A stretch of 64,000 nt of DNA from Rhizobiales bacterium TNE-4 (GCA_019083985.1 JAHRCV010000001.1:744001-808000), one strand, 5' to 3'; positions 16,882-27,055 are shown, counted from the first letter of the stretch. Made by a program: numbers and translations. Notes: a model not told the origin generated them from the sequence alone.

Positions 16882-19165
16882 TCAAGACCTCAGCGCCATC
16901 ATTAAGGCCTTCGTCCGCCGCCCCTTCTCAGCCGAAATTATGGGAACACGCATTGCCTGGCTCTGGGACCATATCGAGCCGCCGAGCGGCAATTGCTACA
17001 CGGCTATGCCGTCTGACAAGCAAGCCGTTTATGGTTTTTTGAAAGAGATTTTCGGCCTTTTCCCGGCTAATCCATCGAAACAGAACCGCCGCGACGTCTT
17101 CAATGCGCTTTATCAAAAAAGTGCCTTTGGCACCGATGTCTATGAACGGCTCAGCGACCGGTTGAATGATTACATCCGTGAGGGGAAACGGGCGATCGCG
17201 ATCATTGGGCAGCGTGGTGCGGGAAAAACCAGTTTTCTGAATATGTGGCTGCATGAGAATACGCATCATTTTCTCGAGCAGGAGCAGAAAATTCTCTGGT
17301 TTAGAGTGGATGCTTCTAAACTTTACAATTTTCGCCATTCGGACGTGCAATCCTATTTCAAGGTGCATGCTGCTTATGTGATCGTGGTTTATGCGACCGG
17401 TATCGATCCAGAGGCCAGTATCAATCCGACTTTCAGAGACATCATGCTGAAGTCCGGGCTTGATAAAAAGATTGGTGGTACAAAACATCATAAAAAATTC
17501 AGCGGGCTTAAATACTTCATTCAGCAGAGTCTTACGCGCAATATGGCGGCAAGCGAGGTGACCGACCGGAGCGTCGGTATCGTTTGGGATATCCTCTCCC
17601 ACCCGAAGATGCGCGCCGCTTGCATCAATTTTTATGATGCTTTTATGGAGAGCGCTTTCAACGATGGATACAAGGTTCTCGCAATAATCGATGGGGTCAA
17701 CAATCTCTCCGCGTCGCGAGCCGATCTGCGCTATGTTGAGATGTGCACAGCCGTGCGTCACTTCATCATGTATCTCAGGGGCGCACCCAATTATCTGTGC
17801 CTATTGCTGACACGACCGGGCACAATCGCAGAGCTTGAGATTGCCGTGATTGGCCATAATCATCACGCAGCCAAGGACGCAGTCCCGTTTTCGTTTTTTT
17901 CGATCAGCATACCGCGTGCGTCGATTGAGCGGATCATCGAGAAAAAACTGTCGGGTATGCAATCAGAGGCGCTCAAAGGCCATCGTGATCGATTGTTTGA
18001 AAAAGCACAGCGGAATGGCGTTGACACAAACCTGATCCGGGAGGGTATTGCCGACAAGGTCTTGGCTCAAAGTATTGAAAACTATATGCGTGAACTCTCG
18101 CACTCATTACAAAAAGTTTTGGATGAGGTTCCGATCGAGAGCAGCTTTTTTGTCAAGACAATTGACGATGGTTTGCTTGAAATTTTGTTTGCTGGCGATA
18201 TCCGGGCTTTCTTTCGAGCTCTTCGGCAGGGCATTATGCTGCGGGAGTATTACGCCACGATCAACGTGCCGCATGCCAAGGCGCCGCAATTAATGCTCGA
18301 AATTTTCATGCTGTGTGGGTCTTTCTACAAAGTCACGCGGCATCAGATTGGCGCCGATAACGCGCGGCGCAATGCGATGGATGTTGCAACCGATCGGCGG
18401 ATTGAGGAATCGGAACCCGAGTGGACACCCAACATTTTTTGGTATGATCGTATCGCAGCTGCTGCTGGCGGCATTCATCACTGGCATGGCTTGTCAGGCT
18501 TGCGGATCCTGCAATTGCTGCATGCACGCTCTTTGACGCGGCAGCAGATTGTCGCGCTCCTAACGCAATTATTCGATTATACGGAGGCGGTGCTTAGCGA
18601 GCAGATCGACGCTTTTCATGCCTTTGGTCTTCTGCGTGCGGAGGCCACCATTGGCAAGGTCTCTCATGATGGCGTGAATATCGATTATGACATTGTGTAT
18701 GAAACAACGCCGAAAGGTCGAACGATTGCGACGCTCTCCTTGTTCTATTTGAAATGGCAGTATTTTCTGGCACTTGATACGCCGCTCTATAAGGCGTTCC
18801 ACCCCGATATGGTGGGGGAAGCGTTTTTGAAGCTTTATCGTAACCCTGCAAATCCCAATCAATCACGGTGGCATTTTTTTGATGCGTCGGTCTCCGTGTG
18901 TGCAACTTTTCTACGGCATTTTTATACTACCTACGAAGCCGAAACCGCGCGAATGCAGGAAGATGCCCGTGTCAAAAAGGCAGGTTTTGCTTTTCGTGAT
19001 GCCGATGCGATCAAGCAGGTCTTCGCCTTGCCGGCGGATTATTGGTCAGCCGTGGATACGCTGACACGGACCCTCCTGCGCGCGCGGCAGCATTTGGGGA
19101 TCAAGCGGCTGGAATCATCTCAGGAGTTCGATGGGCATATTCAGGGCCTGTTTAGCGTCAAGTGA
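16859..19165 (+). CDS. Large P-loop NTPase (STAND/KAP/AAA-like), unknown role; candidate defence or signalling protein
   Basis: 768 aa. Walker A GQRGAGKTS is at residues 117-125 and Walker B VLAIIDGVNN at 273-282 (Asp278). A sensor-like LLLTRPGT lies at about 316-323. An all-helical ~450-residue C-terminal region follows, including a winged-helix-like stretch (RILQLLHARSLTRQQIVALL). The N-terminal ~110 residues form a distinct domain. ATG 16859 overlaps the upstream gene. No nuclease, protease, TIR or transposase motif is recognisable. Composition is more AT-rich than the ribosomal genes. The position between rlmB and tRNA-Tyr fits an acquired module. STAND-like NTPases paired with a small membrane protein often act in phage defence, but that is inference here. 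Confidence 0.65.
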   Translation: MSDRPAHDQDLSAIIKAFVRRPFSAEIMGTRIAWLWDHIEPPSGNCYTAMPSDKQAVYGFLKEIFGLFPANPSKQNRRDVFNALYQKSAFGTDVYERLSDRLNDYIREGKRAIAIIGQRGAGKTSFLNMWLHENTHHFLEQEQKILWFRVDASKLYNFRHSDVQSYFKVHAAYVIVVYATGIDPEASINPTFRDIMLKSGLDKKIGGTKHHKKFSGLKYFIQQSLTRNMAASEVTDRSVGIVWDILSHPKMRAACINFYDAFMESAFNDGYKVLAIIDGVNNLSASRADLRYVEMCTAVRHFIMYLRGAPNYLCLLLTRPGTIAELEIAVIGHNHHAAKDAVPFSFFSISIPRASIERIIEKKLSGMQSEALKGHRDRLFEKAQRNGVDTNLIREGIADKVLAQSIENYMRELSHSLQKVLDEVPIESSFFVKTIDDGLLEILFAGDIRAFFRALRQGIMLREYYATINVPHAKAPQLMLEIFMLCGSFYKVTRHQIGADNARRNAMDVATDRRIEESEPEWTPNIFWYDRIAAAAGGIHHWHGLSGLRILQLLHARSLTRQQIVALLTQLFDYTEAVLSEQIDAFHAFGLLRAEATIGKVSHDGVNIDYDIVYETTPKGRTIATLSLFYLKWQYFLALDTPLYKAFHPDMVGEAFLKLYRNPANPNQSRWHFFDASVSVCATFLRHFYTTYEAETARMQEDARVKKAGFAFRDADAIKQVFALPADYWSAVDTLTRTLLRARQHLGIKRLESSQEFDGHIQGLFSVK

Positions 19166-19422
19166 GCCTCATCGTGCTCTATTCAGGCGGCGTTCGGCGC
19201 CGTGAGCAGGCCAAGGCTGTCCAAGGGGGTGAATAGTCCCTCAAGGCTGGGTTTGAGGCTCCATCGGCGGTTTAGCGTGAAGGGGGCGCGTATGGCGGCG
19301 CAATGGTGGTCCCATGGCGCCTCCAGAGCGGCTTTTCGGGTTGACACGTTCGGGGCCTATCCGCATAAAGCGCGCCATCCCCGCCGGTTCGGCGGGGTTC
19401 TTTTTCCGGCCTGTCCGGATGT

Positions 19423-19507
19423 GGGGGAATGTCCCGAGCGGCAAAGGGGGCGGACTGTAAATCCGCTGGCTATGCCTTCGCAGGTTCGAGTCCTGCTTCC
19501 CCCACCA
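19423..19507 (+). tRNA. tRNA-Tyr (anticodon GTA)
   Basis: A class II tRNA with a long variable arm. Acceptor GGGGGAA (19423-19429) pairs with TTCCCCC (19497-19503); the anticodon loop is CTGTAAA; variable arm GGCTATGCCTTC; T-arm GGTTCGAGTCC; encoded CCA at 19505-19507. Confidence 0.97.
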
Positions 19508-19717
19508 CTCCCTTTCGCCGCGTTTTGCCTAGAAATATAGAATTGGCCCACCGATCATGGGGTCGGGGCATTGTTTCGTAGCGCCACCAAGCTGCCGTAA
19601 CGCTTTACTTGGGCGCCCCAATTTGAGGCGCGGCAGCCCGATATTGCTTGCTTCACGCCGGATTCGGAAAAACACTCAAGCCTAGGTGTTTCGTTGCGTT
19701 GGGGAGTTGAGTTTCTC

Positions 19718-20077
19718 ATGAGTGCCTCCAAGAAGAATCTCGCCTTTATGTTGTCGACGGTGATTCCGACGGGCGTGGCCGGTCTCTCCGCATGTCTCAG
19801 CGCAGCGGATGCGTCGGCTGCGGTTCAATCGGACGGCGCTAAAACCGAGATCGCTGAAAAGCTGCAATCGATCCGCGCCACTGTATCGGCGGCGCAGGGC
19901 ATCGAATTGCGCGGAACCACCGTGTCGAAGGACGATCCGTCACAGCAGGTCGCCTGGTGGTGGCGCAATGGTGGCTGGGGCAATGGTGGCTGGCGCAATG
20001 GCGGCTGGGGCAATGGCGGCTGGCACAATTGGGGCAATGGCTGGCACAATTGGGGGAATGGCTGGCACAATTGGTGA
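19718..20077 (+). CDS. grrA: GrrA-like RiPP precursor with nine Trp-X-Asn motifs
   Basis: A 119-aa precursor peptide. The N-terminal leader (about 1-75) contains a hydrophobic secretion-like segment (LAFMLSTVIPTGVAGLSACL, with a Cys) and a helical IAEKLQSIRATV stretch. The C-terminal core (about 80-119) is almost only Trp, Gly, Asn, Arg and His. It consists of nine Trp-X-Asn tripeptides in the order WRN, WGN, WRN, WGN, WHN, WGN, WHN, WGN, WHN, ending in Trp. This matches the GrrA/OscA class, whose aromatic-X-X motifs are cross-linked into three-residue cyclophanes. ATG 19718 follows GGGGAG. The next gene, three bases downstream, encodes the matching radical SAM maturase. Confidence 0.85.
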   Translation: MSASKKNLAFMLSTVIPTGVAGLSACLSAADASAAVQSDGAKTEIAEKLQSIRATVSAAQGIELRGTTVSKDDPSQQVAWWWRNGGWGNGGWRNGGWGNGGWHNWGNGWHNWGNGWHNW

Positions 20078-20080
20078 GCC

Positions 20081-21244
20081 ATGGGATGCGTCCCGACCTC
20101 TATGGTCGTGATCCAGCCGACCGGTTTCTGCAATATTGATTGCAGCTATTGTTATCTGCCGAACCGCAACGATAAGCACACGATCAGTCTCGACCTTGTT
20201 GAGCGTTTGTTTGCGCAATTGTTCGGTATGAACCGGACGGCCCCTGAAGTGACGGTGGTGTGGCATGCGGGTGAACCGCTCGTGGTGCCGCCGTCCTTCT
20301 ATCGCGATGCGTTTGCGATCATTGAGCGGCATCGCCCGGCTCCTGTGCGGGTGAAACATTCATTCCAAACCAATGGCATGCTTATCAACGCTGAATGGTG
20401 CGCATTGTTCAAGGAGTGGGAGGTGGGCGTCGGTGTCAGCATCGACGGTCCTGCGCCATTGCATGATGCCAACCGCAAGACGCGCTCAGGCAAGGGCACC
20501 CATGCGCAGGCGATGAAAGGGATCGCCACGCTGCGCGCGCATGATGTGCCGTTCCATGTCATCACCGTGTTGTCGGCGGCATCTCTCGAAAGCCCCGAGC
20601 GGTTACTGGACTTCTATCTCGATGCCGGCATCGACCATGTCTGCTTCAACATCGAGGAATCGGAAGGCAGCCATGTCTCAAGCCTGTTTGAGACACGCGG
20701 GCTGAGCGAGGTTTACACCCAATTCCTCCGTCGCTTCTGGCATCTCGCTCAGGAGAGCGGGCGCATTCATTTCGTGCGTGAGATCGATCTCGCCATTGGC
20801 CGGATTTTCCGCCCCGAAGAGGCCGAAGGGCACAATATTCAGGTTGAGCCTTTCGCGATGCTGAATGTCGGTTCGCGCGGTGAAGTATCCTCGTTTTCAC
20901 CCGAATTGCTCGGGCTTGAGAACGCGGCTTATGACAATTTCGTATTCGGCAATCTTCTCACCGATCCGCTGGCTGTGATCGAAGAACGTTGCCGCGGGTC
21001 TGCGCTGCATCGTGACATCAAAGCAGGTGTCGCGGCATGTGAATCCTCGTGCGCCTATTTCTCTGTCTGCGGTGGTGGTGCGCCGATCAACAAGCTGTTC
21101 GAAAATGGCAGCTTCGCCTCAACCGCTACGTCCTATTGCGCGCTCACCTTGAAGGTTCCAACCGACATTGTGATTGCCGCTTACGACAAGCTCGCGGCGC
21201 AAGCGCCGCACTCGTCCTCTTCCTTCACACTCGAACCTGTATAG
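20081..21244 (+). CDS. grrM: Radical SAM/SPASM peptide maturase, GrrM/OscB type
   Basis: 387 aa. The radical SAM [4Fe-4S] motif Cx3Cx2C is at Cys17, Cys21 and Cys24 (GFCNIDCSYCY). A WHAGEPL segment typical of SPASM maturases follows, with a C-terminal SPASM region containing Cys320, 324, 330 and 353 (CESSCAYFSVCGGG ... SYC). The family forms C-C cross-links between an aromatic ring and the third residue of short motifs, which fits the nine Trp-X-Asn motifs of the adjacent precursor. The start codon lies three bases after the precursor stop with no strong Shine-Dalgarno, so translation is probably coupled. The enzyme is cytosolic and would act before export. Confidence 0.9.
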   Translation: MGCVPTSMVVIQPTGFCNIDCSYCYLPNRNDKHTISLDLVERLFAQLFGMNRTAPEVTVVWHAGEPLVVPPSFYRDAFAIIERHRPAPVRVKHSFQTNGMLINAEWCALFKEWEVGVGVSIDGPAPLHDANRKTRSGKGTHAQAMKGIATLRAHDVPFHVITVLSAASLESPERLLDFYLDAGIDHVCFNIEESEGSHVSSLFETRGLSEVYTQFLRRFWHLAQESGRIHFVREIDLAIGRIFRPEEAEGHNIQVEPFAMLNVGSRGEVSSFSPELLGLENAAYDNFVFGNLLTDPLAVIEERCRGSALHRDIKAGVAACESSCAYFSVCGGGAPINKLFENGSFASTATSYCALTLKVPTDIVIAAYDKLAAQAPHSSSSFTLEPV

Positions 21245-21252
21245 GGTGGATC

Positions 21253-21960
21253 ATGATCGGATCGTCTTCCTCAGTGCTGAAATCCCTGCTTCTGACGGCA
21301 GGACTCGTTTTGGCCGTGCCTGCCCTTGCGCAGAACGCAGCGCCACCGTCCTCGCCCAACGCATCGGCCACTCCGCCCGATCAGGCCGGCACGTCGTCTG
21401 TTCCCGCTGGCCCAATGGCGCCCGTGCTCGCCGTCACCGGTGTTGAAGTGATGCGGTCCGCTTTGCCGGGTGGCATGGATGTGGTGCGTGTGCGCGGTGT
21501 CGTCACGTCGGGCGCTTGGGGCCAGCCGCAATTGATGCCGATCACGCGCGGGCCTTCGGCTGATGGCGTGCTTGATTTCGTCTTTGTCGCGGCCGCGCCC
21601 CTTTCGGGTGTGCAGCCTAACGGGTTCATGCCGGTGGAAGCGCTTCTGCCGATTGCCAACAACCATCCCTACAAGGGTATTCGCGTTCGCGGTGCGACCA
21701 ATGTCGTGGCGTTGAAGAGCCTCCCGGGTGTGGTGGAACAGGCCGCGCCGAAAGCTGATTGTGCGCAATGCATCGGCAAAGTGTTTGCGTTCAAAGGCGC
21801 GGCGAATGCACCGGCGGATGCGGTGCGTGAGGAATCGCTGCCGTGGAAGCTGCGTGTCATCAAGGTCAATGAAGGCATTGCAAGCTTCGATGTCGACCCG
21901 AACCGTTTGAGCCTGCTCTTGGGCGACGACAACAAGATCGTTGCTGCGCTCTGGGAATAA
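21253..21960 (+). CDS. Secreted/periplasmic partner protein of the RiPP cassette, unknown function
   Basis: 235 aa. ATG 21253 follows GGTGGA, only eight bases after the maturase stop, so it belongs to the same operon. A signal peptide (LLLTAGLVLAVPALAQ) is followed by a Pro/Ser/Ala-rich linker. Then comes a globular domain beginning VLAVTGVEVMRSALPGGMDVVRVRGVV, with a CAQC pair near residue 173. GRRM loci commonly end with a periplasmic component, but I do not recognise this protein as the published binding-protein type. It may bind, process or anchor the modified peptide. Confidence 0.7.
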   Translation: MIGSSSSVLKSLLLTAGLVLAVPALAQNAAPPSSPNASATPPDQAGTSSVPAGPMAPVLAVTGVEVMRSALPGGMDVVRVRGVVTSGAWGQPQLMPITRGPSADGVLDFVFVAAAPLSGVQPNGFMPVEALLPIANNHPYKGIRVRGATNVVALKSLPGVVEQAAPKADCAQCIGKVFAFKGAANAPADAVREESLPWKLRVIKVNEGIASFDVDPNRLSLLLGDDNKIVAALWE

Positions 21961-22003
21961 TAATGGCACGCGGACGCGGTCCGCGCAGCCTTCTATCTGA
22001 CAT

Positions 22004-22594
22004 TTAAGGCCGTCCGCGTTGCAGGCTCGCTTGCTTGAGAACGCGGGCGGCCTTTAGTTTTTCAGCCCTATGCTGACGGCACACGCTTGGGCTTGGCTCC
22101 ACGGGTTCCCAGACCAGCCTGTGCCGCCCATCGGACGCGACCAAGACCGGCGGGGCGCAAGCTTCATCGCGTAGAACGGCCAAGCCGAGGGGAAGCTGGC
22201 TGATGCCCGGCAGATGCCGGCCTGCTCCCAAAGCCCAGTCGATGAGTAGTGGCCCGGCGAGGACAGCAAAATGACAATCGATCTGGCCGGGTGCAGCAAA
22301 GCCTGGCCCCAAAAGCGCCGTTCCCTCCGGTGTTTGGATGATCAAGCGGCAGGGGATGGCATTTGCTGGAAGCCCATTGCGGCAGAGGAGGGCTGCGACA
22401 AGCTCGGCGCAGAAGCAGCAGCAGGATGCCATTCTTGGCATCAGGTTGAGCCGATAAAGATCCGCGAGAAGGCGTTCTAAGAGGCTCCGGCTTGCGGCGG
22501 GCAGGCGCGGATCGAAGGCAAAGTCCTGGGTGGGAAGAGGGGCCGACGGCTTGGCGCAAGCGAGAGCGTGCAAAGGCATGAAAAGCGGATCCAT
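22004..22594 (-). CDS. Hypothetical protein with a possible Cys-His-Asp (transglutaminase-like) arrangement
   Basis: 196 aa from ATG 22594 (an upstream TTG at 22600 is possible). A cysteine-rich helix start (MASCCCFCAELVAALL) is followed about 50 residues later by DCHFAVLAGPLLIDWALG. This spacing and order of Cys, His and Asp resembles transglutaminase/papain-like folds. It faces the RiPP operon convergently. No signal peptide. It may be unrelated to peptide maturation; a peptidase-like role is only a pattern-based guess. Confidence 0.5.
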   Translation of the reverse strand: MDPLFMPLHALACAKPSAPLPTQDFAFDPRLPAASRSLLERLLADLYRLNLMPRMASCCCFCAELVAALLCRNGLPANAIPCRLIIQTPEGTALLGPGFAAPGQIDCHFAVLAGPLLIDWALGAGRHLPGISQLPLGLAVLRDEACAPPVLVASDGRHRLVWEPVEPSPSVCRQHRAEKLKAARVLKQASLQRGRP

Positions 22595-22745
22595 TCGCAA
22601 TGGACCCAGTTGAAACCTTAGCGATTAAAAACAGGTATATGCCCTTTTAGGTTGTGTATACGGCCTTTTGGCGGGGCGCCTGTCCGTTGGCCGCCTGCTT
22701 CGCCATTGCAAAATCGGACCGGGCGGGGCATATCTCCGCCGGCGG

Positions 22746-22819
22746 GCGGGTGTAGCTCAATGGTAGAGCAGCAGCCTTCCAAGCTGAATACGAGGGTTCG
22801 ATTCCCTTCACCCGCTCCA
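22746..22819 (+). tRNA. tRNA-Gly (anticodon TCC)
   Basis: Acceptor GCGGGTG pairs with CACCCGC. D-arm AGCTCAATGGTAGAGC, anticodon loop CTTCCAA, T-arm GGTTCGATTCC, encoded CCA at 22817-22819. It lies ~300 bp upstream of tuf1, in the usual tRNA-tuf arrangement. Confidence 0.97.
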
Positions 22820-22866
22820 TTTTTAGTTTTGGACCTCGCGAAGGCTCGGACGGCTCTTCGCCTTTC

Positions 22867-22887
22867 AAGCGCCTCTGGCGCTTTTTG
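22867..22887 (+). terminator. Terminator after tRNA-Gly
   Basis: Hairpin AAGCGCC, TCT loop, GGCGCTT running into a T5 tract, ~50 bp after the tRNA. It would separate tRNA-Gly from tuf1, or attenuate read-through into it. Confidence 0.7.
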
Positions 22888-23114
22888 TTTTGGGACCGCG
22901 AGAAGTCGCCGGGCGGCTATACGGCCTCTGTGCGCCACTGGCTCTGTTTTGCATGGTGAGGACTAAGGACGGCCTTGGCGGGAGCGCGGAGCCGTTCGTT
23001 TATGGCCGCGCCGCGGTTTCCTCACCACCTTGCGATTCCGGTCGAAACACCCTAAATCCGCCCCGTCCCAAAAGCGCCCCGCTTCCGGCGGCGTCGAACG
23101 TCAATGGATGAATT

Positions 23115-24305
<1,191 letters not shown>

Positions 24306-24332
24306 TCGGAGGCCGCAGGGCTTGGAATAGGA

Positions 24333-24360
24333 AAGAGGCGGGGTAACCCGCCTCTTTTTT
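24333..24360 (+). terminator. Rho-independent terminator of tuf1
   Basis: Stem AGAGGCGGG / CCCGCCTCT with GTAA loop and T6 tract, ~30 bp after the tuf1 stop. Confidence 0.92.
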
Positions 24361-24470
24361 GTTGCGGGGGAGGGGTTGCGGGGCCGGTTCGGCCGCTTTT
24401 GCCCCTTGCGCGAAACGGGCTTTTGAGGCATTGAACGGCCACCAAGAGGCCGCCTGAAGACGGTCTTCGA

Positions 24471-24547
24471 AGGGGCTTAGCTCAGTTGGTTAGAGCGACG
24501 GTCTCCAAAACCGTAGGTCGAGAGTTCGAATCCCTCAGCCCCTGCCA
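24471..24547 (+). tRNA. tRNA-Trp (anticodon CCA)
   Basis: Acceptor AGGGGCT pairs with AGCCCCT. D-arm AGCTCAGTTGGTTAGAGC, anticodon loop CTCCAAA, T-arm AGTTCGAATCC, CCA encoded at 24545-24547. It usually sits directly ahead of secE; here an RTX gene intervenes. Confidence 0.97.
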
Positions 24548-24552
24548 ATTCG

Positions 24553-24578
24553 CCCCGGCCCTTGTGGCCGGGGTTTTT
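24553..24578 (+). terminator. Terminator after tRNA-Trp
   Basis: Stem CCCCGGCC / GGCCGGGG with CTTGT loop and T5, immediately after the tRNA. It isolates tRNA-Trp from the RTX gene. Confidence 0.88.
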
Positions 24579-24803
24579 CGTGGGCGGTGCCTATCAGCGC
24601 GTGCAGCGGGCCGGAACTAAACGCGCTGGTTAATTCCGTAATGCTTTAACTTTGCACGCCTTTGTTTGTAGACGGGCCTCATCGATACATTACAGTACTC
24701 ATCGTATTGGCCGCTCAGATTTGCACGTTACCGAGTTCTGTTCGTTCAACACATCGTGCAATTGATCCACTTTCATTAGATTTTTCACGAATGGAGTTTT
24801 TCC

Positions 24804-25532
24804 ATGGGTATCCGAGTTAACCGGGGCACCGATCGAAACGATGTAATCAATTTATCTCGGGAGAGTGAAGATTATGTCATTGTGAGTTATGCCGGTAATG
24901 ATGTCGTGATCGGTGGACGTGGGAATGACACACTCTATGGCGATCTTGGAAACGATTGGTTGCATGGAGGTGCAGGGAACGACCACCTTTACGGTGGGGC
25001 GGGCATTGACACGCTTCACGGTGGTGCAGGCAACGATGTGTTAGTGGGCGGCAATGGTGGCGGCCGTTATTTTGGTGGCAGTGGCAACGATTTCATAAAA
25101 GGCGGTGCTGGCGAGGATAATGTCTATTGTGAGTCTGGCGAGGACACGGTGAATGTCGGCGCGGGCAATGATAATGTCTATATCTCTGGTGGTGACCAGA
25201 GCATTTCGGCTGGCTTAGGGCAAGACTATTTCTATTTTGAATGGAGAGGCGCTGCTTTCTCTACCGTGATGACGGATTTTGAGACCAAGCGCGACAAGCT
25301 GGTTTTTTACGATGCCAACCCTTGGAAACCCGGGTGGCAAGGCTTTAATTTCGTCGATAAACTCTCCGCGACAAAAGCCCCTGAAATCGTCATTCAGGAA
25401 TTTGAAAACGATTGGTTCCGTCTCATCGGGGATCCCAATGGCGATGGTAAGGCCGATTTTTCGATATCGCTCTATTCCAAGGCAGGGTTTAATCCCCGGG
25501 CGGACATCTACGATTACCCGGTGAAGCCCTGA
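24804..25532 (+). CDS. RTX/hemolysin-type calcium-binding repeat protein
   Basis: 242 aa. About eight tandem GGxGxDxLx nonapeptides span residues ~35-150 ([30 protein letters not shown] and others). They form a calcium-binding parallel beta-roll, followed by a ~90-residue C-terminal region ([16 protein letters not shown]) typical of type I secretion substrates. There is no N-terminal signal peptide and no enzymatic domain, so it is a small stand-alone roll. It would need a T1SS; the only T1SS gene in this window (1173-1665) is broken. An AT-rich upstream region may hold its promoter. It is inserted between tRNA-Trp and secE. Confidence 0.88.
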   Translation: MGIRVNRGTDRNDVINLSRESEDYVIVSYAGNDVVIGGRGNDTLYGDLGNDWLHGGAGNDHLYGGAGIDTLHGGAGNDVLVGGNGGGRYFGGSGNDFIKGGAGEDNVYCESGEDTVNVGAGNDNVYISGGDQSISAGLGQDYFYFEWRGAAFSTVMTDFETKRDKLVFYDANPWKPGWQGFNFVDKLSATKAPEIVIQEFENDWFRLIGDPNGDGKADFSISLYSKAGFNPRADIYDYPVKP

Positions 25533-25681
25533 CCTTGACCCCGACCGGCCCTTGGCGTAGAGACAAGTCCATTCCCGATAATCTGACCTGAGCGAAAACG
25601 GCCTCTCGGCCACCGGTCGCTTGGCCGGATGATGGCGGGGCAGGCGGGGCTTCGGCCCCTTCAGAGATTCAGACGGACACC

Positions 25682-25879
25682 ATGGCGAAGCCCAATCTGT
25701 TTACCTTTTTCCAAGAGGTACGCTCCGAAGCGTCGAAGGTAACCTGGCCGACCCGCAAGGAAACCATGGTCACGACGGCCATGGTCTTTGTGCTGGTGCT
25801 GGTGGCCAGCGTGTTCTTCTTGCTCTCGGACATGATTATCCGCTGGGCGTTGTCGCTCGTCCTCGGCCTAGGCCGCTGA
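25682..25879 (+). CDS. secE: Protein translocase subunit SecE
   Basis: 65 aa, the short single-TM form usual in alphaproteobacteria. An amphipathic N-terminal helix ([21 protein letters not shown], with the conserved KVTWP) leads into one TM segment ([20 protein letters not shown]). It clamps SecY (encoded at 54641) in the inner-membrane translocon. It is followed 14 bases later by nusG. Confidence 0.97.
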   Translation: MAKPNLFTFFQEVRSEASKVTWPTRKETMVTTAMVFVLVLVASVFFLLSDMIIRWALSLVLGLGR

Positions 25880-25893
25880 AGAGGTTATCTCCC

Positions 25894-26424
25894 ATGCCCA
25901 TGCGCTGGTATATCGTTCACGCTTATTCGAACTTCGAAAACAAGGTCGCCCAATCGATCCGCGATCAGGCTGGCCAACGCGGTCTCGCTGACAAGTTCGA
26001 AGAGGTGCTAGTGCCGACCGAGAAGGTCGTCGAGCTGCGCCGCGGCCGTAAGGTTGATGCTGAGCGCAAATTCTTCCCCGGATACGTGCTGGTGAAGTGC
26101 GACCTGACCGATGATGTCTACCATCTGATCAAGAACACGCCGAAGGTCACGGGCTTCCTTGGCACGGATTCAAAGCCGATGCCGATCCCGGAGCGCGAAG
26201 CTGAGCGCATCAAGGGGCAGGTTGCGGAAGGCGTCGAGCGTCCGAAATCCTCGATCACCTTCGAAGTGGGCGAGAATGTCCGCGTGGCCGACGGCCCGTT
26301 CGCCTCGTTCTCGGGTGTGGTGGAAGAAGTCGACGAAAGCCGCGCTCGCCTCAAAGTGGCGGTCTCGATCTTTGGCCGCGCCACCCCGGTCGAGCTCGAA
26401 TATGGGCAGGTCGAGAAGGTCTAA
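25894..26424 (+). CDS. nusG: Transcription termination/antitermination factor NusG
   Basis: 176 aa. The NGN domain ([18 protein letters not shown]) binds RNA polymerase. The C-terminal KOW domain ([17 protein letters not shown]) contacts Rho or ribosomal S10. ATG 25894 follows GAGG; a second ATG two codons later (25900) is equally possible. It is co-transcribed with secE. Confidence 0.98.
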   Translation: MPMRWYIVHAYSNFENKVAQSIRDQAGQRGLADKFEEVLVPTEKVVELRRGRKVDAERKFFPGYVLVKCDLTDDVYHLIKNTPKVTGFLGTDSKPMPIPEREAERIKGQVAEGVERPKSSITFEVGENVRVADGPFASFSGVVEEVDESRARLKVAVSIFGRATPVELEYGQVEKV

Positions 26425-26623
26425 CCTTCCGTTAGGGCACAAGCCCATGCCTATTGAAATTCTCCCCTGCCTCGCGTAGGGGAGCGCGTCCCGCTTCTGG
26501 CGGGGCTTAACACGCGGGAGAACGGCCCGGCCGCCATGCCGGGGTCACAGCGTTCGCACCGCGACCTGCAACCGCCCGAACCCGCTTGGACCGCGGGCGC
26601 GGGAGATTTTCGGAGCAGCCAAC

Positions 26624-27052
26624 ATGGCCAAGAAAATCGCAGGCTACGTGAAGCTTCAGGTTCCGGCTGGTGCGGCGAATCCTTCGCCGCCGATCGGCCC
26701 GGCGCTTGGTCAGCGTGGCCTCAACATCATGGAATTCTGCAAGGCGTTCAACGCCAAGACGGCGCAGATGGAAAAGGGCACCCCGATCCCGGTGATCATC
26801 ACCGCGTATCAGGACCGTTCCTTCACCTTCGAAATGAAGCTGCCGCCGGTGTCCTTCTATCTCAAGAAGGCAGCCAAGATCGACAAGGGCTCCGGCACGA
26901 CGGGCCGTGGCACGATCGGCAAGGTGACGAAGGCGCAGATCACGGAAATCGCCAAGGCAAAAATGCCTGACCTCAATTGCGACACGGTGGAATCGGCGGA
27001 AGCCATGATCACCGGTTCGGCCCGTTCGATGGGCCTGGAAGTGGTGGGGTAA
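26624..27052 (+). CDS. rplK: 50S ribosomal protein L11
   Basis: 142 aa, GTPase-associated centre protein. [24 protein letters not shown] and the C-terminal rRNA-binding domain are present. It is preceded by ~200 bp of leader after nusG and followed by rplA after three bases, so the pair is one operon. That operon is classically autoregulated by L1, but I did not identify the L1 site. Confidence 0.99.
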   Translation: MAKKIAGYVKLQVPAGAANPSPPIGPALGQRGLNIMEFCKAFNAKTAQMEKGTPIPVIITAYQDRSFTFEMKLPPVSFYLKKAAKIDKGSGTTGRGTIGKVTKAQITEIAKAKMPDLNCDTVESAEAMITGSARSMGLEVVG

Positions 27053-27055
27053 GTC

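Noticed and set aside
19202-19540. 112-codon plus-strand frame upstream of and through tRNA-Tyr
   Set aside because: Runs through the tRNA gene and has no protein-like features.
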